A stretch of DNA of 15,077 bases, taken from contig JANNHO010000541.1 of the NCBI GenBank assembly GCA_031404435.1, positions 1 to 15,077 on the forward strand. Direction: 5' to 3'. The notes below the pieces were generated by a model that saw nothing but the letters and a program-made list of their open reading frames with translations, made no database searches and had not been told where the DNA came from. Source of the stretch: VFMC01 sp031404435 (lineage in GTDB: Bacteria > Actinomycetota > Acidimicrobiia > Acidimicrobiales > Ilumatobacteraceae). Each line of letters begins with the position of its first letter. Positions within the stretch are counted from its first letter, which is position 1. Position numbers and translations under genes: made by a program. This document shows positions 6,851 to 14,414 of the stretch, piece by piece.

Positions 6851-8544
6851 AGGTTGGATGCGGCGTGGAACGCACGCCCGGCACTGGCCAGGCGCACCGC
6901 GCCCGGGCCGCCGATCACCGTGCCCACCAACACGAACACGCCGACCACAACCGAGACCAATGACTCCACCAGCAGTGCTTCGGCGATGAGATCGTTCCCT
7001 GCGAACAACCCCATGACGTAGCTGAGCACGAACATCGAGCACAACACGAAGGACCAGTTGCGGAAAACCGTCGTCCCCGCGCCGACGATCAGTGCGCATC
7101 GACCGACGATCCGAAACGACATGATGAGCGCAGGCAGAGCGGCCAGTGCGGCGAGGGCAAACAAGCCGACGTCAGCTTTGCCCGGATCGCTGAGGGCGCC
7201 GATCCCCACCGTTGCGAGGAGTACCGGCACGCCGAACAGCAGCACCGGGACCCGAATCAGCGGCGCCTCGGTGCTCGAGCGGGCGGCATTGATCACGACC
7301 ACCGTGCACCACAACCCGTGGGCGACGAACATCGCGAACATCGCAGCGAGCGCCGCCGCTGCGAGGGTGTCGACTCGACCTGCCAGGCGCAGCAGTTCGA
7401 CCCGATTCGCTCCGTCGCCGCTGGCGGAGCGAAACATGATCGTGGCCACACCGCGCATCAGCGTGAGCGCACCCCACCCAAGGTGACCGACAACCAGCAG
7501 TACCACGAAGGGTTGCTCCGGAACCCGGCGGCGATGCCTCCACTGCGGGGTGCGCAGTTCGGGCCGCACCACACCAAAGTGCATCAGCACATCCACTGCG
7601 TCGGGATGGGCGATCTCGACCCGGCGGCGCGCCAGCAGCCGGTGTACCGACCATGCGGTCAGCATCATCGGCAGTACCCCGACGATCAACCATCCGGACG
7701 CCATGCTCGTATCGGATGCCATGGCGATGAACGTTGGTGCAGTGTCGTCGGCAGGCGACGGCGTCGCCCGATTCCACGTATCGATGAGTGCGTACAACGC
7801 CCCGACTTCGAACATCCACCACGTCCACGGAATCAGTCTCGCCCGCCCGTGCCGGCGCATGACCCGCGCCGACGTGTTGATCGCGACAAAGCTCACCACC
7901 GCCGCCAGCGCGAATGCGACAACCGGACGGAGCGACTCGAGCTTGCCCGTGAACAAGCCGAACTCGCGAGCTGCGACCACTGCGGCGACCAGCACCGCAT
8001 ACCCGGCCCAACGCAGCGCTCCATTGCCAACGCTGCCCACTGCAGGCCCTCCGAGTACCGCGTCCGCACCAGCAGCGCGTGCGCTCCACCATGCGGCGGC
8101 GAGCACCGCGAGGACGGCCATCAGCCAGGTCGCCAACAGCAGCGAGCGGACATCGGCCATCGTCATCGACACCTGTCCGAAGCTGTCATCGGCGAGTTGG
8201 TCACCGGCGCGACGCAAACCGTTGGCGAGCGCGGCGACCAATATCGCAAACATCACCCGGCTGGTCACCATGCACACTGCCGGCACGAGCAGGCGCAACC
8301 GCGGCGGGTCCGCCGGCGCCAACGAACGCGGCGTGACCGCAGCAGTTTCGGCGAGGGCGCGATCGTCGACGGCCAGCGACGCTGCCCGAATTGGAATCCC
8401 GGTCACCGTTGGCCGAGCCGGTGCGGGCGCCGACCGCGACGGCAGCGAGGGCAGCGAGGGCAGCGTCGGCCGGGCCGGTGCGGGTGGCAGCTGGTCGACG
8501 GCCGGACCGTTGGGTGCCGGAAGGCCAAATTGGACGTCGTGCAT
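6784..8544 (-). CDS. polytopic membrane protein, about 12 helices, function unknown
   Basis: I do not recognise the family. The 586-residue protein begins with about 80 residues rich in Pro and Ala that carry repeats (PAPARPT twice, LPS three times). Roughly twelve hydrophobic segments follow, at about 86-108, 135-153, 179-193, 206-223, 238-254, 283-301, 345-363, 393-419, 432-451, 458-476, 496-516 and 519-546. A basic loop (302-342) containing RRRVEIAHPDAVDVL and QWRHRRRVPEQP lies between the sixth and seventh segments and is probably cytoplasmic. The tail is polar. No transporter signature or conserved charged pair inside a helix stands out. ATG 8544 is preferred; the frame extends further upstream but would run into the divergent monooxygenase gene. 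It stands alone on the minus strand, 106 bases from that gene. Confidence 0.65.
   Translation of the reverse strand: MHDVQFGLPAPNGPAVDQLPPAPARPTLPSLPSLPSRSAPAPARPTVTGIPIRAASLAVDDRALAETAAVTPRSLAPADPPRLRLLVPAVCMVTSRVMFAILVAALANGLRRAGDQLADDSFGQVSMTMADVRSLLLATWLMAVLAVLAAAWWSARAAGADAVLGGPAVGSVGNGALRWAGYAVLVAAVVAAREFGLFTGKLESLRPVVAFALAAVVSFVAINTSARVMRRHGRARLIPWTWWMFEVGALYALIDTWNRATPSPADDTAPTFIAMASDTSMASGWLIVGVLPMMLTAWSVHRLLARRRVEIAHPDAVDVLMHFGVVRPELRTPQWRHRRRVPEQPFVVLLVVGHLGWGALTLMRGVATIMFRSASGDGANRVELLRLAGRVDTLAAAALAAMFAMFVAHGLWCTVVVINAARSSTEAPLIRVPVLLFGVPVLLATVGIGALSDPGKADVGLFALAALAALPALIMSFRIVGRCALIVGAGTTVFRNWSFVLCSMFVLSYVMGLFAGNDLIAEALLVESLVSVVVGVFVLVGTVIGGPGAVRLASAGRAFHAASNLHRPAAEPTTERGSAAPLSMPS
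8441..8467. repeat. 9-bp repeat coding for LPS repeats in the membrane-protein N-terminus
   Basis: GGCAGCGAG occurs at 8441-8449 and 8450-8458, followed by a near copy at 8459-8467. On the minus strand it encodes consecutive Leu-Pro-Ser units in a Pro-rich, probably disordered cytoplasmic segment. The unit length keeps the reading frame, so copy number could vary without frameshift. Confidence 0.6.
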
Positions 8545-8636
8545 GTTCCTGTATCGGCCGCTCAGCACGCTGCCTGAAGTCGGACGATTCCAGCGTCTGG
8601 TGCCGCTCGCGTCGCCACAGGGATAGGCCCCGGCAC

Positions 8637-8650
8637 TATCGTGAGAGGCC
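8637..8650 (+). promoter_or_regulatory. candidate -10 element of the monooxygenase operon
   Basis: TATCGT (8637-8642) is 8 bases from the ATG at 8651 and fits a TANNNT -10 box of a leaderless or nearly leaderless transcript. The intervening GAGAGG is only 2 bases from the ATG, too close to act as a ribosome site. I could not find a convincing -35. Confidence 0.35.
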
Positions 8651-9841
8651 ATGCGCGTCGACTCAAACTTCTTCTGCACAGTCCCGATGCCCGACGCCGG
8701 CGACCCAGGCATCGCCAGCACCGCCCGCCGGTACGGCAACGACGACGTACTCGCCTGCTACGAGAACCTGATCGATTGGGCCAAGACCGCCGACCAGCTC
8801 GGCTTCGACACGATGTGGCTCACCGAGCACCACTTCCAGTACGAGGGCTACGAGGTGTTGCCGAACCTGATCATGTTCGGGTTGCACCTCGCCCATCTCA
8901 CCAAGGATCTGCGTTTCGGGCAGATGTTCAACGTGGTGCCGCAGTGGCATCCGCTGCGCCTCGCCGAGGACTTCGCGCTCGCCGACATCATCACCGGTGG
9001 ACGGATGGAGTTCGGTGTCGGCCGCGGCACGGTGCCACGAGAGGCATGGTCGCTCGGCACCGTCGTGGCCAGCGGCGACAACGCGATGTCGGCCGAACAC
9101 GACCGGATCAACCGCGAGATCTTCGAAGAGGCGATGGAGGTGATCAAGCTGGCCTGGACCCAGGAGCGGTTCAGCTACCGCGGCAAGCAGTTCACGTTCC
9201 CGCCAGACGACGTGCCCGATCGCAGCTCCACCGTTGGCGACCTCACCCTCATCCCCAAGCCGGTCCGCCGGGTCGATGTGTACCAACCGGTCACCTCGCC
9301 CGAGACCATCGAGTACGTCCCCCGCGCCGGGCACAAGGCCGTGTACTGGCTGCAGAGCGCCGAGAGCCAGAAGCAGAAGTGGGATCGCTACGCCGAGATC
9401 CGCGCCGACATGGGAAAGCCCGTTGGCCCCGGCGAGGACCGCTGCCTGGTGCTCAACCTGCACATTGCTGCCACCCGCGAGGCCGCGATGCGCAAAGGCC
9501 GTCCCGGCCAAGACGAGTTCAACAAGTTCCTGTCGCCGTACGGGCGCTTCAGCAACAACCGCAACCCCGACGGCTCGAAGGTGGCGTTCAACCACTGCCC
9601 GACGGTGGAGGAGAGCAACGACCAGAAGATCCAGATCGTCGGTTCGATCGACGACGCGGTCGACGCGATCGGGTTCTGGCGCGACCTGCTCGACCTGAAG
9701 CACATCTGCTTCTTCTTCGACTACCCCGGCCTCACCCGCGACGAGATGAACGAGCAGATGCACCTCGTCGCCGAGGAGGTGTTCCCGCGCCTCGGCGAAC
9801 CAATCGAGCGGCGGCCGCTCACCGGCCGGGCGCTTGTGTGA
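8651..9841 (+). CDS. LLM class flavin-dependent oxidoreductase (luciferase-like monooxygenase)
   Basis: This 396-residue protein belongs to the bacterial luciferase-like TIM-barrel group, which uses reduced FMN or F420. Visible hallmarks are WLTEHHF (56-62), the strand around RFGQMFNVVPQWHPLRLAEDFALADIIT split over 88-115, GGRMEFGVGRG (116-126), and VGSIDDAVDAIGFWRDLLDLKHICFFF in the C-terminal third. These match monooxygenases rather than the F420 reductases, although the flavin type cannot be decided by eye. It heads a + strand operon and is joined to the amidohydrolase by a GTGA overlap, so the two are made together and probably act on the same compound. It lacks the features I recall for RutA, the uracil ring-opening member, but an analogous oxidative ring cleavage is plausible. 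The start ATG 8651 follows a -10 element directly. Confidence 0.88.
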   Translation: MRVDSNFFCTVPMPDAGDPGIASTARRYGNDDVLACYENLIDWAKTADQLGFDTMWLTEHHFQYEGYEVLPNLIMFGLHLAHLTKDLRFGQMFNVVPQWHPLRLAEDFALADIITGGRMEFGVGRGTVPREAWSLGTVVASGDNAMSAEHDRINREIFEEAMEVIKLAWTQERFSYRGKQFTFPPDDVPDRSSTVGDLTLIPKPVRRVDVYQPVTSPETIEYVPRAGHKAVYWLQSAESQKQKWDRYAEIRADMGKPVGPGEDRCLVLNLHIAATREAAMRKGRPGQDEFNKFLSPYGRFSNNRNPDGSKVAFNHCPTVEESNDQKIQIVGSIDDAVDAIGFWRDLLDLKHICFFFDYPGLTRDEMNEQMHLVAEEVFPRLGEPIERRPLTGRALV

Positions 9842-10974
9842 CGAGCGCTGGTGTGGCGAGTGCTGATGTGGCGAGTGCCGGCCCTGCCGACGCAACGCTT
9901 CCTACCTCACCGGTCGTGTTCCCGCCCGGCTACCTGACAATTCCGGCGTTCGCCGAACCTCACGCTCATCTCGACAAGGCCTTCCTGGCCGAAACGATCG
10001 ACAACCCCACCGGCGATCTGATGGGCGCGATCGTGGCGATGGAGGCGAACCGCCACCGGATCACGCTCGCCGACACCATCGAGCGGGCCGAGCGGGCAGC
10101 CCGGCTGATGCTCGGCAACGGCACAATCGCGATCCGGACCCACGCCGATACCACCATCGAGAACGGGTTGATGTCGGTGGAGGCCCTGATCACGGTACGT
10201 GAGCGGTTGCGCGGGCTGGTCGACATCCAAGTCGTCGCGCTGTGTGGCTGGCCATCCACCGGTGCCATCGGCGCCGACCAGCGGGCCCTGCTGCGCGAGG
10301 CGATCTCGATGGGGGTCGATGTGGTCGGCGGGTGCCCGCACCTCGAAACCGACCCGGTCGCGGCGAACGCCAACTTCTTGGAGATGGCCGCCGCAGCCGG
10401 GCTGCCGGTCGACCTGCACACCGACGAGACGCTGAACCCGGCGGTCAGCGGGCTCGACGACCTGTCCACCCGTGTGCTGCGGTCCGGCTTTCCGTACCGT
10501 GTCACCGCCAGTCATTGCGTGTCGCTCGGCGTTCAGTCGCTCGGCGAGCAGGAGCGCATTGCCGAACAGGTCGCAGCGGCAGGCATCCATGTGATCGCGC
10601 TCCCCCACACCAATCTGTTCCTGCAGGGCCGCGATCACCAATCGGCGATGCCTCGCGGCCTCACCGCCGTACGCGCCCTCATGGCCGCCGGTGTCAACGT
10701 GGCCGCAGGTGCCGACAACCTGCAGGACCCGTTCAACCCGGTCGGGCGCGGCGACCCACTCGAGACGGCGGCCCTCATGATGATGACCGCCCACCTGCTC
10801 CCCGACGAGGCGTTGGCCAGCATCACCACCGCACCCCTCCATTTGATGGGTTTGGGTGGCTCCGATGACATCGTGGCCGTTCGCGCGACTACCGTACGGG
10901 AAGCCATTGCGTTCGGTCCTGTCGATCGCATCGTCGTCCGCAGCGGCCGCATCGTTGCAGGTGGTTTGAGTTAA
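9838..10974 (+). CDS. cytosine deaminase-like metal-dependent amidohydrolase, altered substrate site
   Basis: The 378-residue protein aligns by eye with E. coli CodA over nearly its whole length. FAEPHAHLDK carries the metal pair His42/His44, followed by IRTHADT (99-105), VDLHTDE with His194 and catalytic Glu197, VTASH with His226, NLFLQGRD (259-266) and GADNLQDPF with metal ligand Asp293. From memory of CodA, its cytosine-contacting Gln156 and Asp314 correspond to Gly137 and Asn294 here, and Trp319 to Phe299, so another ring or amide is the likely substrate. The N-terminus is short: residues 1-30 are an Ala/Pro stretch replacing the usual beta strands. Start GTG 9838 shares GTGA with the monooxygenase stop. 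Later in-frame GTG codons (9853, 9868) sit in a 15-base repeat (9851-9880) and are alternatives. Confidence 0.87.
   Translation: MTSAGVASADVASAGPADATLPTSPVVFPPGYLTIPAFAEPHAHLDKAFLAETIDNPTGDLMGAIVAMEANRHRITLADTIERAERAARLMLGNGTIAIRTHADTTIENGLMSVEALITVRERLRGLVDIQVVALCGWPSTGAIGADQRALLREAISMGVDVVGGCPHLETDPVAANANFLEMAAAAGLPVDLHTDETLNPAVSGLDDLSTRVLRSGFPYRVTASHCVSLGVQSLGEQERIAEQVAAAGIHVIALPHTNLFLQGRDHQSAMPRGLTAVRALMAAGVNVAAGADNLQDPFNPVGRGDPLETAALMMMTAHLLPDEALASITTAPLHLMGLGGSDDIVAVRATTVREAIAFGPVDRIVVRSGRIVAGGLS
9851..9880 (+). repeat. imperfect 15-bp tandem repeat at the amidohydrolase 5' end
   Basis: GTGTGGCGAGTGCTG (9851-9865) is followed by ATGTGGCGAGTGCCG (9866-9880), and a diverged third copy precedes them. 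It encodes the low-complexity VASADVASAG segment and repeats in-frame GTG codons, which leaves the exact translation start ambiguous. Confidence 0.6.
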
Positions 10975-10998
10975 CACACACGACACATGCGCAACACG

Positions 10999-11009
10999 CC
11001 AAGCCTTGG
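10999..11009. promoter_or_regulatory. short palindrome before the ABC importer genes
   Basis: CCAAG-C-CTTGG is a perfect 5+1+5 inverted repeat in the 71-base gap between the amidohydrolase and the ABC ATPase. A TATGTT (11019-11024) lies just downstream but has no matching -35. It could be a small operator or may be chance. The genes are probably read through from the monooxygenase promoter. Confidence 0.25.
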
Positions 11010-11045
11010 GTGAGCCTCTATGTTGGTCACGAATGTTCGGGGAGA

Positions 11046-11834
11046 ATGATGAAACCCACTGATTCCTCGCCACGCGGTGCGAGGACGGCAGTCGCACCGG
11101 GCTCGTCGGCACTGACCTTCAAGAACGTCTCGATGACCTTCCCCGATGGCACGCACGCGGTCGACGACGTCAGCTTCGATGTCGCCGCCGGCGAGTTCGT
11201 CACCGTCGTCGGCCCTTCAGGATGCGGGAAGTCCACCCTGCTCCGCATCGCCTCGGGCCTCGAGCACGCGACAACCGGTTTCGTCTCGATCGACCGGTCG
11301 AGCATCGGTTACGTGTTCCAGGACGCAACCCTGCTGCCGTGGCGCACGGTGCAACGCAACGTCGAGCTCAACGCCGAGCTGCAGGGGATGGACAAGCCCA
11401 CCCGGCAAGCCGAGGCCCGCAAGGCGATCGAGCTCGTCAACCTGGTCGGTCACGAAAAGAAGTACCCCAAGCAGCTGTCGGGCGGCATGAAGATGCGCTG
11501 CTCGCTGGCCCGCTCGCTCGTTTTGCGCCCCAAGGTGTTCCTGTTCGACGAGCCGTTCGGCGCGGTCGACGAGATCACCCGCGAACGCCTCAACGACGAG
11601 TTGCTGTTGCTGTTCCGACACGAGATGTTCGCCGGATTGTTCATCACCCACAGCGTGCAAGAGGCCGTGTTCTTGTCCACCCGTGTGATCGTGATGTCGG
11701 CCCGACCCGGTCGAATCATCGCCGACTACCAGGTCTCGTTCCCGTTCCCCCGCCACCACAACCTCCGGTACGAAGCCGAGTTCGCCGAGTTGTGCGGCCA
11801 GATCAGTGCCGACCTCAAGGACGCCCACTCGTGA
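11046..11834 (+). CDS. ABC transporter ATP-binding protein, nitrate/sulfonate/NMT1-type importer
   Basis: The 262-residue cytoplasmic ATPase powers the importer encoded with it. All nucleotide-binding motifs are intact: Walker A GPSGCGKST (56-64), Q-loop YVFQD (Gln92), signature LSGGM (144-148), Walker B VFLFDEP with Glu169, D-loop, and H-loop LFITHS with His202. The sequence VFQDATLLPW and DEPFGAVDEITRERL place it with SsuB/TauB/ThiZ-like ATPases of nitrate, sulfonate and pyrimidine-precursor importers. A GGGGAG (11039-11044) supports initiation at ATG 11046 or, with better spacing, ATG 11049. The upstream ATG 11010 is less likely. The stop codon is shared in a GTGA overlap with the permease gene. 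Confidence 0.92.
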   Translation: MMKPTDSSPRGARTAVAPGSSALTFKNVSMTFPDGTHAVDDVSFDVAAGEFVTVVGPSGCGKSTLLRIASGLEHATTGFVSIDRSSIGYVFQDATLLPWRTVQRNVELNAELQGMDKPTRQAEARKAIELVNLVGHEKKYPKQLSGGMKMRCSLARSLVLRPKVFLFDEPFGAVDEITRERLNDELLLLFRHEMFAGLFITHSVQEAVFLSTRVIVMSARPGRIIADYQVSFPFPRHHNLRYEAEFAELCGQISADLKDAHS

Positions 11835-12736
11835 CCGCGCTCGACCACAACCCCGTCACAGACGCGAGGGACTCGACCACGGCAATCGAGGACGATTCCC
11901 CGCCGGCCACATCCGCCGGCCCACGCAGCGATCGACTGAAGAACATGATTCCGCCGATCTTCACGCTCGTCGCGTTCATTGCGGCGTGGTACCTCTACAG
12001 CGCGCTCAAGTACGACATCGCTGCCCAACGGCGCAACGCGTTGCCGTATCCGCACGAGGTCTGGTCCGACGGATTCCTGCCGTTGTCCGACAAGGTCAAC
12101 GGATTCCGACCGATCTTGGGGTACATGTGGCCGACGGTCAAGGTCACCCTCATCGGCCTGCTCATCTCGATCGCGCTCGGCACTGCGATCGCCGTGATCA
12201 TGAACCTGTCCAAGCACATGGAACGGGCGCTGTTTCCGTATGCGGTGCTGATGCAGACCATCCCGATCCTGGCGATCACCCCGCTGCTCACCCAGTTGTT
12301 CGGCGAGCGACTCGGCGTGCGGTTGGTGGTCGTGGTCCTCATCGCTGTGTTCCCGATCATCACCAACACTCTGTTCGGCCTGCAATCGACGGATCGACTG
12401 CACCACGATCTGTTCACACTGAACCAGGCGAGCCGCTGGACGCGTCTGCGCAAGTTGGAGTTCCCCAGCGCCCTACCGGCAATGATGACGGGCCTGCGTA
12501 TCGCGTCGGGCCTCGCGGTCATCGGTTCGATCGTTGCCGACTTCTTCTTCGCCCAAGGCGACAAGGGCATCGGCTACTACATTCGCACTCGCCAGCAGAA
12601 GGCCTCCGAACGACCGGAGATGTTTGCCGGCACGATCACCGCGTCGATGTTCGGCGTCTTGATGTTCGTCGTCGTCAGCTGGATCACCACCCGTGCCATC
12701 CGCAACTGGCACGACTCGGCGCGCAGCCGGAGTTGA
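11831..12736 (+). CDS. ABC transporter permease, nitrate/sulfonate/NMT1-type importer
   Basis: This 301-residue inner-membrane protein forms the channel of the importer, presumably as a homodimer. A polar N-terminal segment of about 45 residues is followed by hydrophobic segments beginning at IFTLVAFIAAWYLY, VTLIGLLISIALGTAI, ALFPYAVLMQTIPILAIT, GVRLVVVVLIAVFPII, SGLAVIGSIVADFF and SMFGVLMFVVVSWIT, six in all. The EAA-type coupling loop with the ATPase is seen at about 195-215 (LNQASRWTRLRKLEFPSALP). GTG 11831 is chosen because it overlaps the ATPase stop as GTGA. A perfect 6-bp hairpin begins at its own stop codon, before the binding-protein gene. Confidence 0.92.
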   Translation: MTALDHNPVTDARDSTTAIEDDSPPATSAGPRSDRLKNMIPPIFTLVAFIAAWYLYSALKYDIAAQRRNALPYPHEVWSDGFLPLSDKVNGFRPILGYMWPTVKVTLIGLLISIALGTAIAVIMNLSKHMERALFPYAVLMQTIPILAITPLLTQLFGERLGVRLVVVVLIAVFPIITNTLFGLQSTDRLHHDLFTLNQASRWTRLRKLEFPSALPAMMTGLRIASGLAVIGSIVADFFFAQGDKGIGYYIRTRQQKASERPEMFAGTITASMFGVLMFVVVSWITTRAIRNWHDSARSRS

Positions 12737-12750
12737 GCCAGCACCTGGCT
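12736..12750 (+). promoter_or_regulatory. small intercistronic hairpin between permease and binding protein
   Basis: AGCCAG-CAC-CTGGCT is a perfect 6-bp stem with a 3-base loop. It begins at the last base of the permease stop codon and ends 31 bases before the binding-protein ATG. Such hairpins often protect an mRNA end or weaken read-through, letting the binding protein be made in excess over the membrane parts. Confidence 0.4.
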
Positions 12751-12768
12751 ACACCGTTCACATACAAC

Positions 12769-12776
12769 AAGGGGAG
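12769..12776 (+). promoter_or_regulatory. ribosome binding site of the binding-protein gene
   Basis: AAGGGGAG ends 5 bases before ATG 12782. It is one of the strongest ribosome sites in the window and fixes this start, consistent with high expression of a solute-binding protein. Confidence 0.7.
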
Positions 12777-12781
12777 ACACC

Positions 12782-13969
12782 ATGAAGGCAAGGAAAACAT
12801 TTGCAGCGCTGGCGCTGCTCTCACTCGGAACCGCCGTCGCGGCATGCGGCAGTGACGAGCCCGAGGCCACCCCTGCGGAGGCCACGACGCCCGACGGCAC
12901 CACCGCTGGCACCACCGCTGGCACCACCGAGGTATCCGAAGCACCGGCTGAGGCCGTGTGCCCCAAGAAGCTCACCATTCAGTCCGATTGGTTCCCTGAG
13001 CTCGAACACGGCGGCACCTATCAGCTCATCGGCCCGGATGGAACCGCCAGCAAGGACACGGTGTCGTACTCGGGCCCGGTTCAGGCCCAGTACGCAGTGG
13101 GCGGGCTCGAGGAGATCGAGATCGGCACCATCAAGTTCGACAAGCAAAACAGTGCGATCCTGCTCGACGGCGAGGCCGATATGGCCTACATCAACATCAG
13201 CGACGTGATCAAGGACTCCGCTGCGGTGCCGATGATCGCCATCGCCAAGACGCTGGACAAGGACCCGCAGATGGTCATGTGGGACCCGACCCAGAACGAC
13301 ATCCAAAAGCCAGAGGACATCGCTGCGTCAGGCGCGAAGGTCCTCCACTTCCCCGGTACGTCGTACATCGACTTCATGATCGGTAAGGGATACATGAGCG
13401 CCGACCAGAGCAACGCGACCTACGACGGGTCCGATGCGAAGTGGGTTGCCGATGGTGGAGACTTCTTCCAGCAGGGCTTCGCCACCAACGAGGTGTACAA
13501 GTACGAAAACGAAGTCGCTTGGAAAGACGGCGCACCGGCTGACGTCAGCTTCTACACCGTCGGCGAGATGGGCTTCGACAACTACCCGGCCGCAATCACG
13601 ATGATGAAGGATCGCGCCGACGAGCTCGACGCCTGCCTCACACTGCTGGTTCCGAAGATGCAGCAAGCCTGGGTGGATTTCCTCAACGATCCCAAGCCGA
13701 TAACCGACGTGATGATCGAGATCAACACGACCCACGACGGTTTCTGGGGCCTCAGCGCCGACTTGAACACTGCCGGCCTGGCATTGCTCGAGGAGAAGGA
13801 GATGGCGGCCAACAGCGCCGACGGGACCTATTGCAGCTTCGAAGCCGATCGGGTCCAGGGTCTCTACGACAGCCTCAAGGAGATCTACGACGCGCAGGGC
13901 ACCGAGATCACCGATGACGTGACGACGGTCTACACCAACAAGTACTGCGAGGGTGCGCCGGGTCGCTGA
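12782..13969 (+). CDS. NMT1/THI5-like lipoprotein, ABC importer substrate-binding protein
   Basis: The 395-residue protein captures the substrate outside the membrane and delivers it to the permease. A lipoprotein signal peptide is clear: KARK, a hydrophobic core and lipobox AVAAC with Cys22. A Thr/Ala/Gly/Pro-rich linker (about 24-58) contains a GTTA repeat. The mature domain opens with LTIQSDWFPELEHGGTY (64-80), which matches the NMT1/THI5 pattern of a Trp-Phe-Pro and His-Gly-Gly in binding proteins for thiamine pyrimidine precursors and related heterocycles. Several later cysteines (including C60 and one at KYCEG near the end) could form disulfides. The ligand cannot be read from sequence, but the family usually binds flat nitrogen rings or small organic anions, which fits the neighbouring amidohydrolase. 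The gene closes the operon before a strong terminator. Confidence 0.9.
   Translation: MKARKTFAALALLSLGTAVAACGSDEPEATPAEATTPDGTTAGTTAGTTEVSEAPAEAVCPKKLTIQSDWFPELEHGGTYQLIGPDGTASKDTVSYSGPVQAQYAVGGLEEIEIGTIKFDKQNSAILLDGEADMAYINISDVIKDSAAVPMIAIAKTLDKDPQMVMWDPTQNDIQKPEDIAASGAKVLHFPGTSYIDFMIGKGYMSADQSNATYDGSDAKWVADGGDFFQQGFATNEVYKYENEVAWKDGAPADVSFYTVGEMGFDNYPAAITMMKDRADELDACLTLLVPKMQQAWVDFLNDPKPITDVMIEINTTHDGFWGLSADLNTAGLALLEEKEMAANSADGTYCSFEADRVQGLYDSLKEIYDAQGTEITDDVTTVYTNKYCEGAPGR
12896..12930 (+). repeat. 12-bp tandem repeat in the lipoprotein linker
   Basis: GGCACCACCGCT occurs at 12896-12907 and 12908-12919, with a partial third copy at 12920-12930. It encodes GTTA-GTTA-GTTE in the flexible linker behind the lipid-anchored cysteine. 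Whole-codon units allow linker length to vary without frameshift. Confidence 0.75.
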
Positions 13970-13996
13970 CCCGCCACCTGCAGCATCACTGAAACG

Positions 13997-14031
13997 GAGA
14001 GGGGGCCGGCCCACAGGGTCGGCCCCCTCTC
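13997..14031. terminator. strong bidirectional hairpin terminator
   Basis: GAGAGGGGGCCGGCCC (13997-14012) pairs with 14016-14031 through 16 base pairs with one G-T wobble, around an ACA loop. It lies 27 bases after the binding-protein stop and 14 bases from the stop of the convergent VOC gene. It can therefore serve both strands. There is no T-run on either side, as is common in GC-rich actinobacteria. Confidence 0.85.
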
Positions 14032-14045
14032 TCGCGTGTCAGTCG

Positions 14046-14414
14046 TCAGTCGTCCTGGGCGTCGACGTAGGCGCAGAGATCGAACGGGTTGCCGTCGGGA
14101 TCGGCGAAGTTGGCGATCGGGCCGTATGGCTCGATCCGCGGCGATCGTGTCTCGGTTGCACCGTGGCCACGCAACCGTTGGCGTTCCGATTCGAACTCGG
14201 CACCATCGCACGTCAGGTCGATGTGTACGCCACCCCGTCTGTGCGCACCGCGCTGCAGCCCGATCCGCCGCACCCCATCGGAGTCCGAGAGCACGATCCA
14301 GCGATCGATGTCTTCGCGTTCGCTTTCGTGCAGGTCGAGCGCTGCGCACCAAAATGCGCCGAGGCGGCCGGTATCCGGGGTGTCAATGGTGACGAGGTCG
14401 AAGCGCGTCGCCAT
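14046..14414 (-). CDS. VOC/glyoxalase-like domain protein
   Basis: This 122-residue protein has the paired beta-alpha-beta layout of the vicinal oxygen chelate fold: FDLVTIDTPDTGRLGAFWCAALDL at the start, GGVHIDLTCDG (61-71) in the middle and ANFADPDGNPFDLCAYVD (101-118) at the end. His64 could be a metal ligand. The last ligand, normally Glu in the FELC-type motif, is Asp112 here, so metal binding and catalysis are not assured. Many actinobacterial members are of unknown role. ATG 14414 is chosen because it overlaps the upstream stop as TGATG, showing coupling to the M20 hydrolase; a TTG one codon earlier (14417) is not needed. It could act on an intermediate of the same pathway. Confidence 0.82.
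   Translation of the reverse strand: MATRFDLVTIDTPDTGRLGAFWCAALDLHESEREDIDRWIVLSDSDGVRRIGLQRGAHRRGGVHIDLTCDGAEFESERQRLRGHGATETRSPRIEPYGPIANFADPDGNPFDLCAYVDAQDD

Noticed and set aside
8641..9837. In-frame upstream extension of the amidohydrolase to 777 residues
   Set aside because: The extension is an Arg/Pro-rich shadow of the monooxygenase in another frame. The GTGA overlap gives a sound start at 9838.
8651..9841. Naming the monooxygenase RutA
   Set aside because: It has the WLTEHHF luciferase-type motif and lacks the N-terminal sequence I recall for RutA. The neighbours are not rutBCDEFG.
10975..11045. Possible TPP riboswitch before the NMT1-type importer
   Set aside because: The gap is only 71 bases and I see no CTGAGA core or the expected helices, so a thiamine-linked role is not supported by RNA.
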